Positions 44,062 through 52,294 of a DNA stretch of 64,000 bases are shown here, piece after piece. The notes beneath the pieces are model-generated. The model saw nothing but the letters and a program-made list of their open reading frames with translations. It was not told where the DNA came from and did no database searches. Source of the stretch: Mycobacteroides sp. CBMA 271 (lineage in GTDB: Bacteria > Actinomycetota > Actinomycetes > Mycobacteriales > Mycobacteriaceae); the NCBI RefSeq assembly GCF_009729205.1, contig NZ_VTHB01000009.1:186001-250000 (forward strand), written 5' to 3'. Position 1 is the first letter of the stretch. Each line of letters opens with the position of its first letter. The position numbers and the translations under genes were made by a program.

Positions 44062-44664
44062 ATGCGGATGGGCAGAGTTGTGGCAGGTTGTGGCGCGATG
44101 GTGGCTGCGGTTGTGATGGGCCCGGTTGTCGCCCACGCCGATCCAGCCTTCCCCGATTTGAACGGGTTCACGGCGGTGGCGCCCGACGCGTACTTCGTCA
44201 CCAACGAGAACTCCTCGGTCCGGTCGATCAACTTCACGACCCCCGACGGGATCGGCTGCATGTTCCGCGCCTCGGCGAACATCTCGCCCAATTCGCGTCA
44301 GCGGCTGAGCTGCGACGGCGCCGTACCCGGGATTCCCGGTGATGCCCCGAACGCCCCGAACGTGCCGGGCGTGGGCGGCGCCAGCGCGAATGTGCCGGGG
44401 CTGGGCGGCGTCAACATCCCGGGTGTGGGCACCTGCCCGATGGGCACCGTCGCCCAGAAGGGCGACGCCGCATTCGAGATCACCAAGGGCGCTTGGTCGT
44501 GTGGCACCAAGCCCGAGGCCCCGCTCCTCAACGTCGGACAGAAGCTCACCTACGGAAACGTCACCTGCGCCGTCGGTGCGGGCAGCGTGACCGCCTGCCA
44601 GGTATCGATGGGCGATAAGAAGCACGGCTTCGTGCTGCAGCCCTCAGGAAGCACGTCCTTCTAG
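44062..44664 (+). CDS. Small secreted protein, paralogue C with Pro-Gly insert
   Basis: 200 residues with a signal peptide (MRMGRVVAGCGAMVAAVVMG to ...AHA). It shares FPDLNGFT, TPDGIGCMF, YGNVTCAVGAGSVTACQ and HGFVLQPSGS with paralogues A and B, but has a unique insert of NVPGVGG/NVPGLGG/NIPGVG repeats near residues 97-120. It diverges from paralogue B across 81 bp, and its 3' end overlaps the convergent FAD oxidoreductase by 21 nt. Function unknown; probably an exported cell-envelope protein. Confidence 0.8.
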   Translation: MRMGRVVAGCGAMVAAVVMGPVVAHADPAFPDLNGFTAVAPDAYFVTNENSSVRSINFTTPDGIGCMFRASANISPNSRQRLSCDGAVPGIPGDAPNAPNVPGVGGASANVPGLGGVNIPGVGTCPMGTVAQKGDAAFEITKGAWSCGTKPEAPLLNVGQKLTYGNVTCAVGAGSVTACQVSMGDKKHGFVLQPSGSTSF

Positions 44665-45714
44665 AAAGGTCGTCAGCTCCTGCACGGCGGCACGCGACGC
44701 CCGGTTGGCGCCGATGGTGCTTGCCGAGGATCCGTACCCCAGCAGGTGGATTGCGGGCTGACCCGCGACCTGCGTGAGTAGTCGGCCCGTCATGGTGATG
44801 CCGCCGAGGGCGTTGCGCAGGTGCAGCGGCGCCAGGTGATCCAGCGCGTGCCGGAACCCGGTGCACCACAGGATTACGTCGACGTCCACTGCGCTGCCGT
44901 CGCGCCAGGCGACCCCGTTCGTGGTGATCCGGTTGAACATCGGGCGCCGCGCCAGCACGCCACGCTGCGATGCCTCGGCGATCTCGGGCGTCCATGGCAG
45001 CCCGGTCGCCGAGACCACCGAGCGCTGCGGTTCCCCGCGCCGCGATCGTTCGTCGACTCCGGCCACCGCGGTACGCAGCCGGTCGACGGTGAAGTCCCTG
45101 ACGAACACCGGATCGCGACGTGCCACCCAGGACGTGTGCGTGACCTGCGCTATTTCGATCAACAGCTGTACTGCCGACACCCCGCCGCCGACCACGAGGA
45201 CGTGCTGGCCCGCGAATTCTTCGGGTGTCCGGTAGTCGTGGGTGTGCAGTTGACGGCCCACGAAGGAGGCCGCGCCGGGAACGAATGGTACGAACGGCTT
45301 GTCCCAGGTCCCTGTCGCGTTGATCAGCCCGCGGACGGTGAACGCGCCCGCGGAGGTTTCGACCGTGAACCCGCCCCGGCCATCGGTGGTTGGCCGCACC
45401 GCCCGCACATGCACGGGACGCCGCACGTCGAGGGCATACCGATGTTCGTACGCTTCGAAGTATCGGGGCATGGCGGTCGAGGCCATGATGGTTCCCGTCT
45501 CGTCGAACGGGAGTCCGGGCAGCTGATAGATGCGATTGGTGTTGTCGAGGGTCAACGTGGGCCAGCGGAACTGCCACGCCCCACCCGGACCAGGGGAGTG
45601 ATCGAGGATCACGAATCCATCGCCGGGCTGCAGGCCCCGGCGCTGCAGGAAGTATCCGGCAGCGATCCCGGCCTGCCCGCCACCAATCACGGCGACGGTA
45701 GTCATGGCGTTCAT
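44644..45714 (-). CDS. FAD-dependent monooxygenase-like oxidoreductase
   Basis: 356 residues. N-terminal FAD site VAVIGGGQAGIAAGYFLQRR, a Trp/Phe-rich substrate loop, then a second nucleotide fold HVLVVGGGVSAVQLLIEIAQ for NADPH, and a C-terminal LLGYGSSASTIGANRASRAA. It resembles the flavin-containing monooxygenase/thioredoxin reductase-like oxidoreductases. It is shorter than typical Baeyer-Villiger enzymes and lacks their FxGxxxHxxxW fingerprint, reading GRQLHTHDYRTPEEF in that region. Starts at ATG 45714 or 45705; it diverges from echA6 with only 15 bp between starts. Confidence 0.8.
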   Translation of the reverse strand: MNAMTTVAVIGGGQAGIAAGYFLQRRGLQPGDGFVILDHSPGPGGAWQFRWPTLTLDNTNRIYQLPGLPFDETGTIMASTAMPRYFEAYEHRYALDVRRPVHVRAVRPTTDGRGGFTVETSAGAFTVRGLINATGTWDKPFVPFVPGAASFVGRQLHTHDYRTPEEFAGQHVLVVGGGVSAVQLLIEIAQVTHTSWVARRDPVFVRDFTVDRLRTAVAGVDERSRRGEPQRSVVSATGLPWTPEIAEASQRGVLARRPMFNRITTNGVAWRDGSAVDVDVILWCTGFRHALDHLAPLHLRNALGGITMTGRLLTQVAGQPAIHLLGYGSSASTIGANRASRAAVQELTTFLEGRAS

Positions 45715-45729
45715 ATTAGGGTGGTCGCC

Positions 45730-46461
45730 ATGATCGGAGTTTCAGTCGACGGGCCCGTCACGACTATCGAGCTGCAGCGCCCGGAACGGCGCAATGCGGT
45801 GACCTACGAGCTTGCGCTCGCCTTCGCCGAGGAGGTCAGGAAGGCCGCGGAGACGGCGCGCGCCATCGTGGTCACCGGGCAGGGCAGCTCATTCTGTGCG
45901 GGTGCCGACCTGTCCAGCGGCGCCCCTGATCCCGACAAATTCGCCGATGCCTGGCAGCACTCGGTAATGAGCATCGACGCCGCCGATATCCCGGTGATTG
46001 CCGCGGTCAACGGTCCCGCTATCGGAGCCGGCGTCATGCTGGCCATGGTCGCCGACCTGCGGGTGGTTTCCGAGACCGCGCGTTTCCAATTCCCCGTCGC
46101 CAAATACGGTATTGCCCTGGACAACTGGAGTATCCGCCGGTTGTCTTCGCTGGTGGGATACGGACGGGCGCGCGGCATGCTGCTGGCCGCCGAGCCGCTC
46201 GACGCGCAGACCGCCTTGGTGACCGGAATGGCCAACCGCATCGGCGAGCTTGCCGACGCGCAGGCCTGGGCCGCCGAGCTCGCCGGGTTCGCGCCGCTGG
46301 CTCTCAAACACGCCAAGCGGGTGCTCAACGACGATGGCGCCTTCGAGGATCAGTCGCCCGAGCATAAGGTGCTTTTCGATAAGGCATGGGGCAGTCAAGA
46401 CATCATCGAGGCCCAGGTGGCCCGAATTCAGAAGCGTCCCCCCAACTTTCAGGGAGCCTGA
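45730..46461 (+). CDS. echA6: Crotonase-fold acyl-CoA-binding protein EchA6
   Basis: 243 residues, matching M. tuberculosis Rv0905 by sequence and position. The crotonase oxyanion loops are present (SSFCAGADLSSG, NGPAIGAGVMLAMVADLR). The two catalytic glutamates of true enoyl-CoA hydratases are missing: Met replaces the first in GAGVMLAM, and the second (PEILLG-type) is PVAKYG. M. tuberculosis EchA6 likewise lacks hydratase activity, binds long-chain acyl-CoAs and feeds mycolate synthesis; it is the target of THPP and spiro compounds. It is followed at 2 nt by the metallo-beta-lactamase-fold gene. Confidence 0.9.
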   Translation: MIGVSVDGPVTTIELQRPERRNAVTYELALAFAEEVRKAAETARAIVVTGQGSSFCAGADLSSGAPDPDKFADAWQHSVMSIDAADIPVIAAVNGPAIGAGVMLAMVADLRVVSETARFQFPVAKYGIALDNWSIRRLSSLVGYGRARGMLLAAEPLDAQTALVTGMANRIGELADAQAWAAELAGFAPLALKHAKRVLNDDGAFEDQSPEHKVLFDKAWGSQDIIEAQVARIQKRPPNFQGA

Positions 46462-46463
46462 CG

Positions 46464-47579
46464 GTGCGGGCGCTCTGGGTTGGCGCCGGCGCGGCTCTTG
46501 CGTCGACGTGGATCGGGCGCGTCCTGCGTGACGTCCCGCGGACATTGGGCGCCAGCAAGGAACGCATCGCCGAGGTTGCGGAGGGATCGCCGCAGTATCG
46601 GGGCGGAACCTTCCATAACGCCGATGCGGCACGGCAATTCGTCCCCGACGCGGATCCGACCTCACTGCTGCGCGGTCTGGTCACGCGGCAGACCGCGGGC
46701 GGCCCCAAGGGGCCGGTTCCCCTGGTTGTGCCCGAAGTCGCCGGTCCTGCGGCAGATTTGGCGGTCACGTGGTTTGGACATTCCAGTGTGCTTGTGGAGG
46801 TCGACGGGTACCGAGTGCTCACCGACCCGGTCTGGAGCGACCGGTGCTCGCCCTCACGGGCCGTGGGGCCGCACCGGCAGCATCCGGTTCCGATGTCAGT
46901 CTCGGCGTTGCCCGCCCTGGACGCGGTGGTCATCAGTCACGACCATTACGACCATCTCGATATGGACACCATCATCGCGTTGACTCGCAGTCAGAACGCT
47001 GTGTTCGTGGTGCCGCTCGGTGTGGGCGCGCACCTGCGTAGTTGGGGTGTGTCACCCGCTCGGGTCGTCGAGCTGGACTGGGATCGGGGCCATCAGCTCG
47101 GAAAGCTGACGCTCACCTGCACACCGGCCCGGCATTTCTCGGGCAGGTCGCTGGCCCGCAACACCACGCTGTGGGCGTCATGGGCAATCGCCGGACCCAA
47201 GCACAAGGTGTTCTTCGGTGGCGATACCGGATACACCAAGGCGTTCAAGGTCATTGGCGAGACGTACGGCCCCTTCGACCTGACCCTCTTGCCGGTCGGT
47301 GCCTACAACACGCAATGGCCGGACATCCACATGAATCCCGAAGAGGCTGTGCAAACCCATCGGGATCTAGCGACATCGCAGGCGCCGCTGCTCCCCATTC
47401 ACTGGGCGACGTTCAACCTCGCGCTGCATCCGTGGGCCGAGCCGATCGAGCGGGTGCTCACCGCGGCCGAGGATCAGGGCGTGACTGTTGTCGTGCCCAA
47501 GCCGGGGCAGCGGGCCGTGCTGGTGGGCGATCCGGCCCGGCAGCCCGCCACCCTCGACGGTTGGTGGCGCTTCGACTAG
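46464..47579 (+). CDS. Metallo-beta-lactamase-fold hydrolase (Rv0906-like, NAPE-PLD type)
   Basis: 371 residues from GTG 46464, with AGGGAGC upstream. A hydrophobic N-terminus (VRALWVGAGAALASTWIGR) may be a signal or membrane anchor. The zinc site is plain: ISHDHYDHLDMD (HxHxDH), a later FFGGDTGYTKAF and LPIHWATFNLALHP. This is the UlaG/NAPE-phospholipase D-like branch, and Rv0906 occupies the same place after echA6. Substrate is probably a phosphodiester lipid, by family analogy only. The gene overlaps the end of the convergent methyltransferase by 4 nt. Confidence 0.87.
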   Translation: MRALWVGAGAALASTWIGRVLRDVPRTLGASKERIAEVAEGSPQYRGGTFHNADAARQFVPDADPTSLLRGLVTRQTAGGPKGPVPLVVPEVAGPAADLAVTWFGHSSVLVEVDGYRVLTDPVWSDRCSPSRAVGPHRQHPVPMSVSALPALDAVVISHDHYDHLDMDTIIALTRSQNAVFVVPLGVGAHLRSWGVSPARVVELDWDRGHQLGKLTLTCTPARHFSGRSLARNTTLWASWAIAGPKHKVFFGGDTGYTKAFKVIGETYGPFDLTLLPVGAYNTQWPDIHMNPEEAVQTHRDLATSQAPLLPIHWATFNLALHPWAEPIERVLTAAEDQGVTVVVPKPGQRAVLVGDPARQPATLDGWWRFD

Positions 47580-48265
47580 CGCTTGTGCGCTTGCAGTAGG
47601 AAAGCGGGCTGCTTGTTGCGGCCCTTCTCGTCCTTCTCGAAGATCGGCATCTCGAAGTCGGCGCCGGGCAGCACTTCCGGGATGTTCGAGTGAATGGACG
47701 CCGGACGCAGCTCGTCGATCACCCAGTACGGTTCCACCGCCGCGCGTAGTTCATCCTCGGTGACGGCATTGGGCCCGATCCCGGGAGGGAACGCGCCGAC
47801 CGCGAAGACCAGCACGTAGTACGAGGCGTCGGGCGCGGCCGCACGCGAAATCGACCGCTGATAGCCCTCGCGGGCCTCGACGGGGATCGAGTGAAACAGT
47901 GTGCTGTCGGCGATGGTGTCGAAGCGCCCGTCGTATCCGGAGAAGTCGGTGATATCGGCGACCTCGAAGCTGGCGTTGGTCAGTCCGCGTTCGGCGGCGG
48001 CAGCCCGCGCGGCTTCGATGGCGGTGGGAGACAGATCCAGGCCGAGGGTGGTGTGGCCCAGCGCAGCCAGGCGCAGCGAGGTCTCGGCGTGCCCGCATCC
48101 GACGTCGAGAACGGAGCCGTGGAACTTCCCGGCCTCGATCAAAGCGGCCAGTTCGGGCTGGGGCTCGCCGATATTCCACGGCGGCTCACCCTGGAAGATT
48201 TCACCCTTGCCTTGATAGACCTCGTCCCAGTTCGGAAGTTCGTTCGATGTCATACGAACTGACAT
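47576..48265 (-). CDS. Class I SAM-dependent methyltransferase
   Basis: 229 residues. Motif I is VLDVGCGHAETSLRLAALG, followed by GLDLSPTAIEAARAAA and DITDFSGYDGRFDTIADSTL. The N-terminal WDEVYQGKGEIFQGEPPWNIG resembles thiopurine-methyltransferase-like small-molecule methyltransferases. Substrate unknown. ATG 48265 follows a G-rich stretch; ATG 48253 is an alternative. It is convergent with the Rv0906-like gene. Confidence 0.85.
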   Translation of the reverse strand: MSVRMTSNELPNWDEVYQGKGEIFQGEPPWNIGEPQPELAALIEAGKFHGSVLDVGCGHAETSLRLAALGHTTLGLDLSPTAIEAARAAAAERGLTNASFEVADITDFSGYDGRFDTIADSTLFHSIPVEAREGYQRSISRAAAPDASYYVLVFAVGAFPPGIGPNAVTEDELRAAVEPYWVIDELRPASIHSNIPEVLPGADFEMPIFEKDEKGRNKQPAFLLQAHKR

Positions 48266-48292
48266 TACCCCCGGAAGGCGAACGGCGGCTAG

Positions 48293-48664
48293 TCACTTGG
48301 CCAACAATGTGGCCGCGTGCGCGGAGTCCAGGTACTCGTCGATACGCGTGATGAGCCCGTCGGAGATCGTCGCGACGATGCATGCGGCAACTGAAACGCA
48401 TTCGCCCGCACGATTGATCGCCTGCACCACATGCTGCTGGACAAATCCGACCGGTGTGACGGTGCGGCGGATGTCCGTGTAGCGAAATTCGGACAGATTG
48501 TGCGTCACCCAGGTCAAGGTCGCCAGGTTCTCGTCACGGCTGCGAGCTTCGCCGAGTGTATTGAGCCAGACGACGATATCGGGCGCGTATAGGGCGGCGA
48601 CCGCGCTGATATCGCCGGCCTCAATGGCGGCGAACAATCGCTGAGCGATCTCATCCGCGTCCAT
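48293..48664 (-). CDS. NTF2-like/SnoaL-fold protein
   Basis: 123 residues with the cone-shaped NTF2-like pattern: a first helix EIAQRLFAAIEAGDISAVAA, then LYAPDIVVW, a central sheet and a closing ISDGLITRIDEYLDS. Proteins of this fold act as small isomerases, hydrolases or ligand-binding proteins; no catalytic dyad can be assigned with confidence. It shares direction with the methyltransferase gene 27 nt downstream and diverges from ctpE. Confidence 0.8.
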   Translation of the reverse strand: MDADEIAQRLFAAIEAGDISAVAALYAPDIVVWLNTLGEARSRDENLATLTWVTHNLSEFRYTDIRRTVTPVGFVQQHVVQAINRAGECVSVAACIVATISDGLITRIDEYLDSAHAATLLAK

Positions 48665-48701
48665 CCCCGCGACACTACGCGCTGGTCGCTACTGTGCAGG
48701 G

Positions 48702-51107
48702 GTGGCAACGACCGAGAGATTGACCGTCGGCGGATTGACCTCTACCGAGGTCGCTGAGCGCATAGCGCAGGGGAAGACCAATGACGTTCCCTCACGTGCG
48801 GCACGCAGTGTTTCGGACGTCGTGCGAGCCAACGTGTTCACCCGCATCAACGCGATCCTTGGCGTGCTGCTCGTCATCGTGCTGTCCACCGGTTCGATCA
48901 TCAACGGCGCGTTCGGTCTGCTGATCATCGCGAACAGTGCCGTGGGCATCATTCAGGAGCTGCGGGCCAAGCGGACCCTGGACAAGCTTGCCATCGTCGG
49001 ACAGGCCCGGCCCATGGTGCGGCGCGACGGCGTCGCTACGGCGCTGGCACCGAACGAGGTGGTGCTCGATGACATCATCGAGCTGGGACCCGGTGATCAG
49101 ATCGTGGTGGACGGAGAGATGGTCGAGGAGGCCGCTCTCGAAGTCGACGAGTCGCTGCTGACCGGTGAAGCCGACGCCATCGACAAGACCGTTGGCTCCC
49201 AGGTGCTTTCGGGGAGCTTTGTGGTGCAGGGCAGTGGCGCATACCGGGCCACCAAGGTGGGGCGGGAGGCGTACGCGGCCAAGCTTGCCGAGGAGGCATC
49301 CAAGTTCACCCTGGTGCACTCCGAACTGCGCAACGGCATCAACAAGATCCTGCAGTTCATCACCTACTTGCTGCTCCCTGCGGGTGCGCTCATCATTTAC
49401 ACCCAGCTGTTCACCACCGACGACAGCTGGCAGGAGTCGGTGCTGCGCATGGTCGGCGCCCTGGTCCCGATGGTGCCCGAAGGCCTGGTGCTCATGACGT
49501 CGATCGCCTTCGCGGTCGGTGTGATTCGGCTGGGACGGCGTCAATGCCTGGTGCAGGAACTGCCGGCCATCGAGGGGCTGGCCCGGGTGGACACGGTATG
49601 CGCCGACAAGACTGGGACACTCACCGAGAACGGGATGCGGCTCTCGGATGTGAAGAAGCTGAACGACGACGGTGACTGTGCGGACGCCCTAACGGTGTTG
49701 TCTCAACTGGCGGCCGATGATCCACGCCCCAACGCGAGCATCACCGCCATCGCCGAGGCGTACGACACGTCGCCGGGTTGGAAATCGACTGCGATCGCCC
49801 CGTTTTCGTCGGCCAAGAAATGGAGTGGCGCCTCCTACGGTGAACATGGCAACTGGGTGATCGGCGCGCCCGACGTGCTGCTGAACCCCGCCGATCCCAT
49901 CGCGGCCACCGCTGAGGAGATCGGTTCCCGGGGTCTGCGGGTGCTGCTGCTGGCATCGGCCGAGTTGCCCGTAGACCACGCCGATGCACCCGGTGCCGTC
50001 ACCGCGCGCGCCCTGGTGGTGCTGGAGCAGAAGATTCGACCCGATGCCCGCGAAACCATCGAATACTTTGCTTCCCAGCACGTCTCGATCAAGGTGATCT
50101 CGGGCGACAACGCGGTGTCGGTGAGCGCGGTGGCTCAGACGCTGGGGCTTTCGGGTGCCGCGGTGGACGCGCGCACCCTGCCCACCGATACCGACACGCT
50201 GGCCGAAACTCTCTCCGAGGCGACCACATTCGGACGGGTGCGGCCCGACCAGAAGCGGGCGATGGTCAAGGCGCTGCAGTCGCGTGGCCACACCGTCGCG
50301 ATGACCGGTGATGGCGTGAATGACGTGCTGGCGCTCAAGGACGCCGATATCGGTGTCGCGATGGGTACCGGCAGCTCCGCCTCGCGCGCGGTGGCCCAGA
50401 TTGTCTTGTTGGACAACAAGTTCGCCACCTTGCCGTATGTGGTGGCGGAGGGGCGCCGGGTTATCGGCAATATTGAGCGGGTCTCCAATCTGTTCCTCAC
50501 CAAGACGGTGTACTCGGTGCTGCTGGCGCTGACGGTCGGGCTCGCCGGACTGGGCTCGAAGATCTTCCACTACGGCGCGGTGCCATTCCCGTTCCAGCCG
50601 ATCCACGTGACCATCGCGGCCTGGTTCACCATCGGCATCCCGGCGTTCATCCTGTCGTTGGCTCCGAATAACGAACGCGCACAGCCAGGATTTGTGCGTC
50701 GGGTGATGACATCCGCTATCCCGTCGGGCCTCACGGTGGGGATCGCGACCTTCCTGTCGTACCTGCTGGCCCGGCAGATCCTGCACGTCACGGGTAACAG
50801 CACCCAGGCCTCGACGGCCGCGCTGATCACCGAGCTGGTGGCCGCGGTGTGGGTGCTCGCGGTGGTGGCGCGTCCGTACCAGTGGTGGCGGGTGGCGCTG
50901 GTGGCGCTGTCCGGGCTGGGCTACGTGGTGATATTCGCAATTCCATTGGTGTGCAAGACATTCAAGCTGGACCCGAGTAATCTGGCCGTCACCGGGCCCG
51001 CGCTGGGCATCGGTATCGCGGCTGCCGCGCTGATCGAGGCGTTGTGGTGGTTGCAGGGCAAGTGGTCCGGCCAACCCCGGCGGTTCTGGGCCTCCGAAGA
51101 AGACTGA
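48702..51107 (+). CDS. ctpE: P-type cation ATPase CtpE
   Basis: 801 residues, matching M. tuberculosis Rv0908 in sequence and position. P-type hallmarks are present: LTGEAD in the actuator domain, the membrane motif VPEGLVLM, the phosphorylated Asp302 in CADKTGTLTENG, and MTGDGVNDVLALKDADIGVA in the hinge. About ten transmembrane segments are visible. CtpE has been reported to take up calcium and support envelope integrity in M. smegmatis. It starts at GTG 48702, and a dispersed-type hairpin element follows its stop. Confidence 0.92.
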   Translation: MATTERLTVGGLTSTEVAERIAQGKTNDVPSRAARSVSDVVRANVFTRINAILGVLLVIVLSTGSIINGAFGLLIIANSAVGIIQELRAKRTLDKLAIVGQARPMVRRDGVATALAPNEVVLDDIIELGPGDQIVVDGEMVEEAALEVDESLLTGEADAIDKTVGSQVLSGSFVVQGSGAYRATKVGREAYAAKLAEEASKFTLVHSELRNGINKILQFITYLLLPAGALIIYTQLFTTDDSWQESVLRMVGALVPMVPEGLVLMTSIAFAVGVIRLGRRQCLVQELPAIEGLARVDTVCADKTGTLTENGMRLSDVKKLNDDGDCADALTVLSQLAADDPRPNASITAIAEAYDTSPGWKSTAIAPFSSAKKWSGASYGEHGNWVIGAPDVLLNPADPIAATAEEIGSRGLRVLLLASAELPVDHADAPGAVTARALVVLEQKIRPDARETIEYFASQHVSIKVISGDNAVSVSAVAQTLGLSGAAVDARTLPTDTDTLAETLSEATTFGRVRPDQKRAMVKALQSRGHTVAMTGDGVNDVLALKDADIGVAMGTGSSASRAVAQIVLLDNKFATLPYVVAEGRRVIGNIERVSNLFLTKTVYSVLLALTVGLAGLGSKIFHYGAVPFPFQPIHVTIAAWFTIGIPAFILSLAPNNERAQPGFVRRVMTSAIPSGLTVGIATFLSYLLARQILHVTGNSTQASTAALITELVAAVWVLAVVARPYQWWRVALVALSGLGYVVIFAIPLVCKTFKLDPSNLAVTGPALGIGIAAAALIEALWWLQGKWSGQPRRFWASEED

Positions 51108-51115
51108 GGCTTGAC

Positions 51116-51177
51116 CGCGAGCAGACACGTGTCGCGCACGACACCTGGCATTTGCGTGCAATAGGTGTCTACTCGCG
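51116..51177. repeat. Hairpin intergenic element between convergent genes
   Basis: CGCGAGCAGACAC (51116-51128) pairs with GTGTCTACTCGCG (51165-51177) with one mismatch in 13. Inside lies a second hairpin, GTGTCG-CGCA-CGACAC (51129-51144). The GCGAGCAGAC arm resembles intergenic elements I recall being scattered through mycobacterial genomes. Its place between the ctpE stop and the convergent methyltransferase stop suits a bidirectional terminator. Confidence 0.55.
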
Positions 51178-51187
51178 CAGGGAAGTC

Positions 51188-52006
51188 CTAGTAGCTGAAC
51201 CGCATGATCCTGCCGATATCTCGCAGGGCGGGAACATGCGAGATGACCTTCATCTGGATGCGGCCCGACAGTGGCAGGTACTCCTCACCTGCCACGTCGG
51301 TGCTGCGCAGGTCGTCGATGCAGCGCAGCCCCGGCCGCAATAGCTCGATCTGGGCGGGGTCATCGATACCCCAATGCAGGGTGGCGCCCGCATTGCGTAC
51401 CGCCGGCACCAGCTTCTGCAGCTTGATCCCGATGGTGCCGTAGCAGTCGAAAGCCAGTTGGCCGCTGGGGAATCTGCCGGTGATCCGCCGGATGAGTGCC
51501 TGCCCCTCGGACTGCGTCAGGTACATCGTCAAGCCCTCGAACACCGCGAGGGTGGGGCGATCGGCCGGGATGCTCTCCAGCCACGCCTCATCGGTGACCG
51601 AACTGTCGATCATTCGGTAGTCGCCGCCGCGCTCGGGGAGCAGCGTGCGTCGCAGCGCGATCACGTCGGGATAGTCGACGTCGATCCAGCGCACGGTGTC
51701 GGGCGGGTCGATCCGGAAGACGCGGGTGTCCAGCCCGCAGGCCAGATGCAGCACCGTCGCTTCGTGGTGTGCGGCCAAGAACTCCGAGGTCCAGACGTCG
51801 AGCTGGCGGGCGCGCAATGCGACGCCGATAGCTTGGGTGCCCTTGACCTTGGTTTTAGAGAAGTCGTAGTCGATGCGCGCGACGGCCGCGGCGGCGTAGT
51901 GGTCATGAAGAACAGAATTGGGCGATTTAGCGTCCTGCGCGCGGCCGTACAGGGTGGCCAGCATCGTCTCTGGCGCGCCGGTCAGCGTGATTTTCACGGG
52001 GTCCAT
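51188..52006 (-). CDS. SAM-dependent methyltransferase, leucine carboxyl methyltransferase-like
   Basis: 272 residues of the PPM1/TcmP-like family abundant in mycobacteria. The SAM-binding region is VLHLACGLDTRVFRIDPP followed by WIDVDYPDVIALRRTLL, with a later AVFEGLTMYLTQSEG. Members O-methylate carboxyl or hydroxyl groups of polyketide-like molecules; this one's substrate is unknown. ATG 52006 is preferred to the preceding GTG 52009. Confidence 0.82.
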   Translation of the reverse strand: MDPVKITLTGAPETMLATLYGRAQDAKSPNSVLHDHYAAAAVARIDYDFSKTKVKGTQAIGVALRARQLDVWTSEFLAAHHEATVLHLACGLDTRVFRIDPPDTVRWIDVDYPDVIALRRTLLPERGGDYRMIDSSVTDEAWLESIPADRPTLAVFEGLTMYLTQSEGQALIRRITGRFPSGQLAFDCYGTIGIKLQKLVPAVRNAGATLHWGIDDPAQIELLRPGLRCIDDLRSTDVAGEEYLPLSGRIQMKVISHVPALRDIGRIMRFSY

Positions 52007-52075
52007 CACTCAACCCAACATACGCCGCGATCTCGTACTACAGTTGCGCCGTCCCAGACAAAGGAGAACTGACTC

Positions 52076-52294
52076 ATGGCTGATTTCAAGGGCCTCATCG
52101 CAAAGCTCAAGAGCTTGCTGGCGGGAAACACAGACAAGGTGAACCAGGCGGTCGACAAGGTTGGCGACGTTATCGACTCCAAGACCGGTGGCAAGTACTC
52201 GTCCGTGGTGGACAAGGTGCAGGACGCCGCCAAGAGTGCCGTCGAGAAGCAGGCCGGTGCGCCCGAGGCTCCTAAGGCCGGCGACGCTCAGTAA
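52076..52294 (+). CDS. Rv0909-like putative antitoxin (MT0933 family)
   Basis: 72-residue Lys/Asp-rich helical protein: MADFKGLIAKLKSLLAG then NTDKVNQAVDKVGDVIDSKT. It matches M. tuberculosis Rv0909, annotated as the antitoxin of an Rv0909-Rv0910 pair. AAGGAG lies 10 nt before ATG 52076. Unlike M. tuberculosis, its presumed partner is not adjacent: a lipase gene starting inside this gene (overlap 38 nt) intervenes. Whether it is a true antitoxin or a CsbD-like stress protein cannot be told here. Confidence 0.75.
   Translation: MADFKGLIAKLKSLLAGNTDKVNQAVDKVGDVIDSKTGGKYSSVVDKVQDAAKSAVEKQAGAPEAPKAGDAQ

Noticed and set aside
44821..46461. A 546-codon frame that would extend EchA6 by about 300 residues
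   Set aside because: The extension is antisense to the FAD oxidoreductase gene; the crotonase fold begins at ATG 45730.
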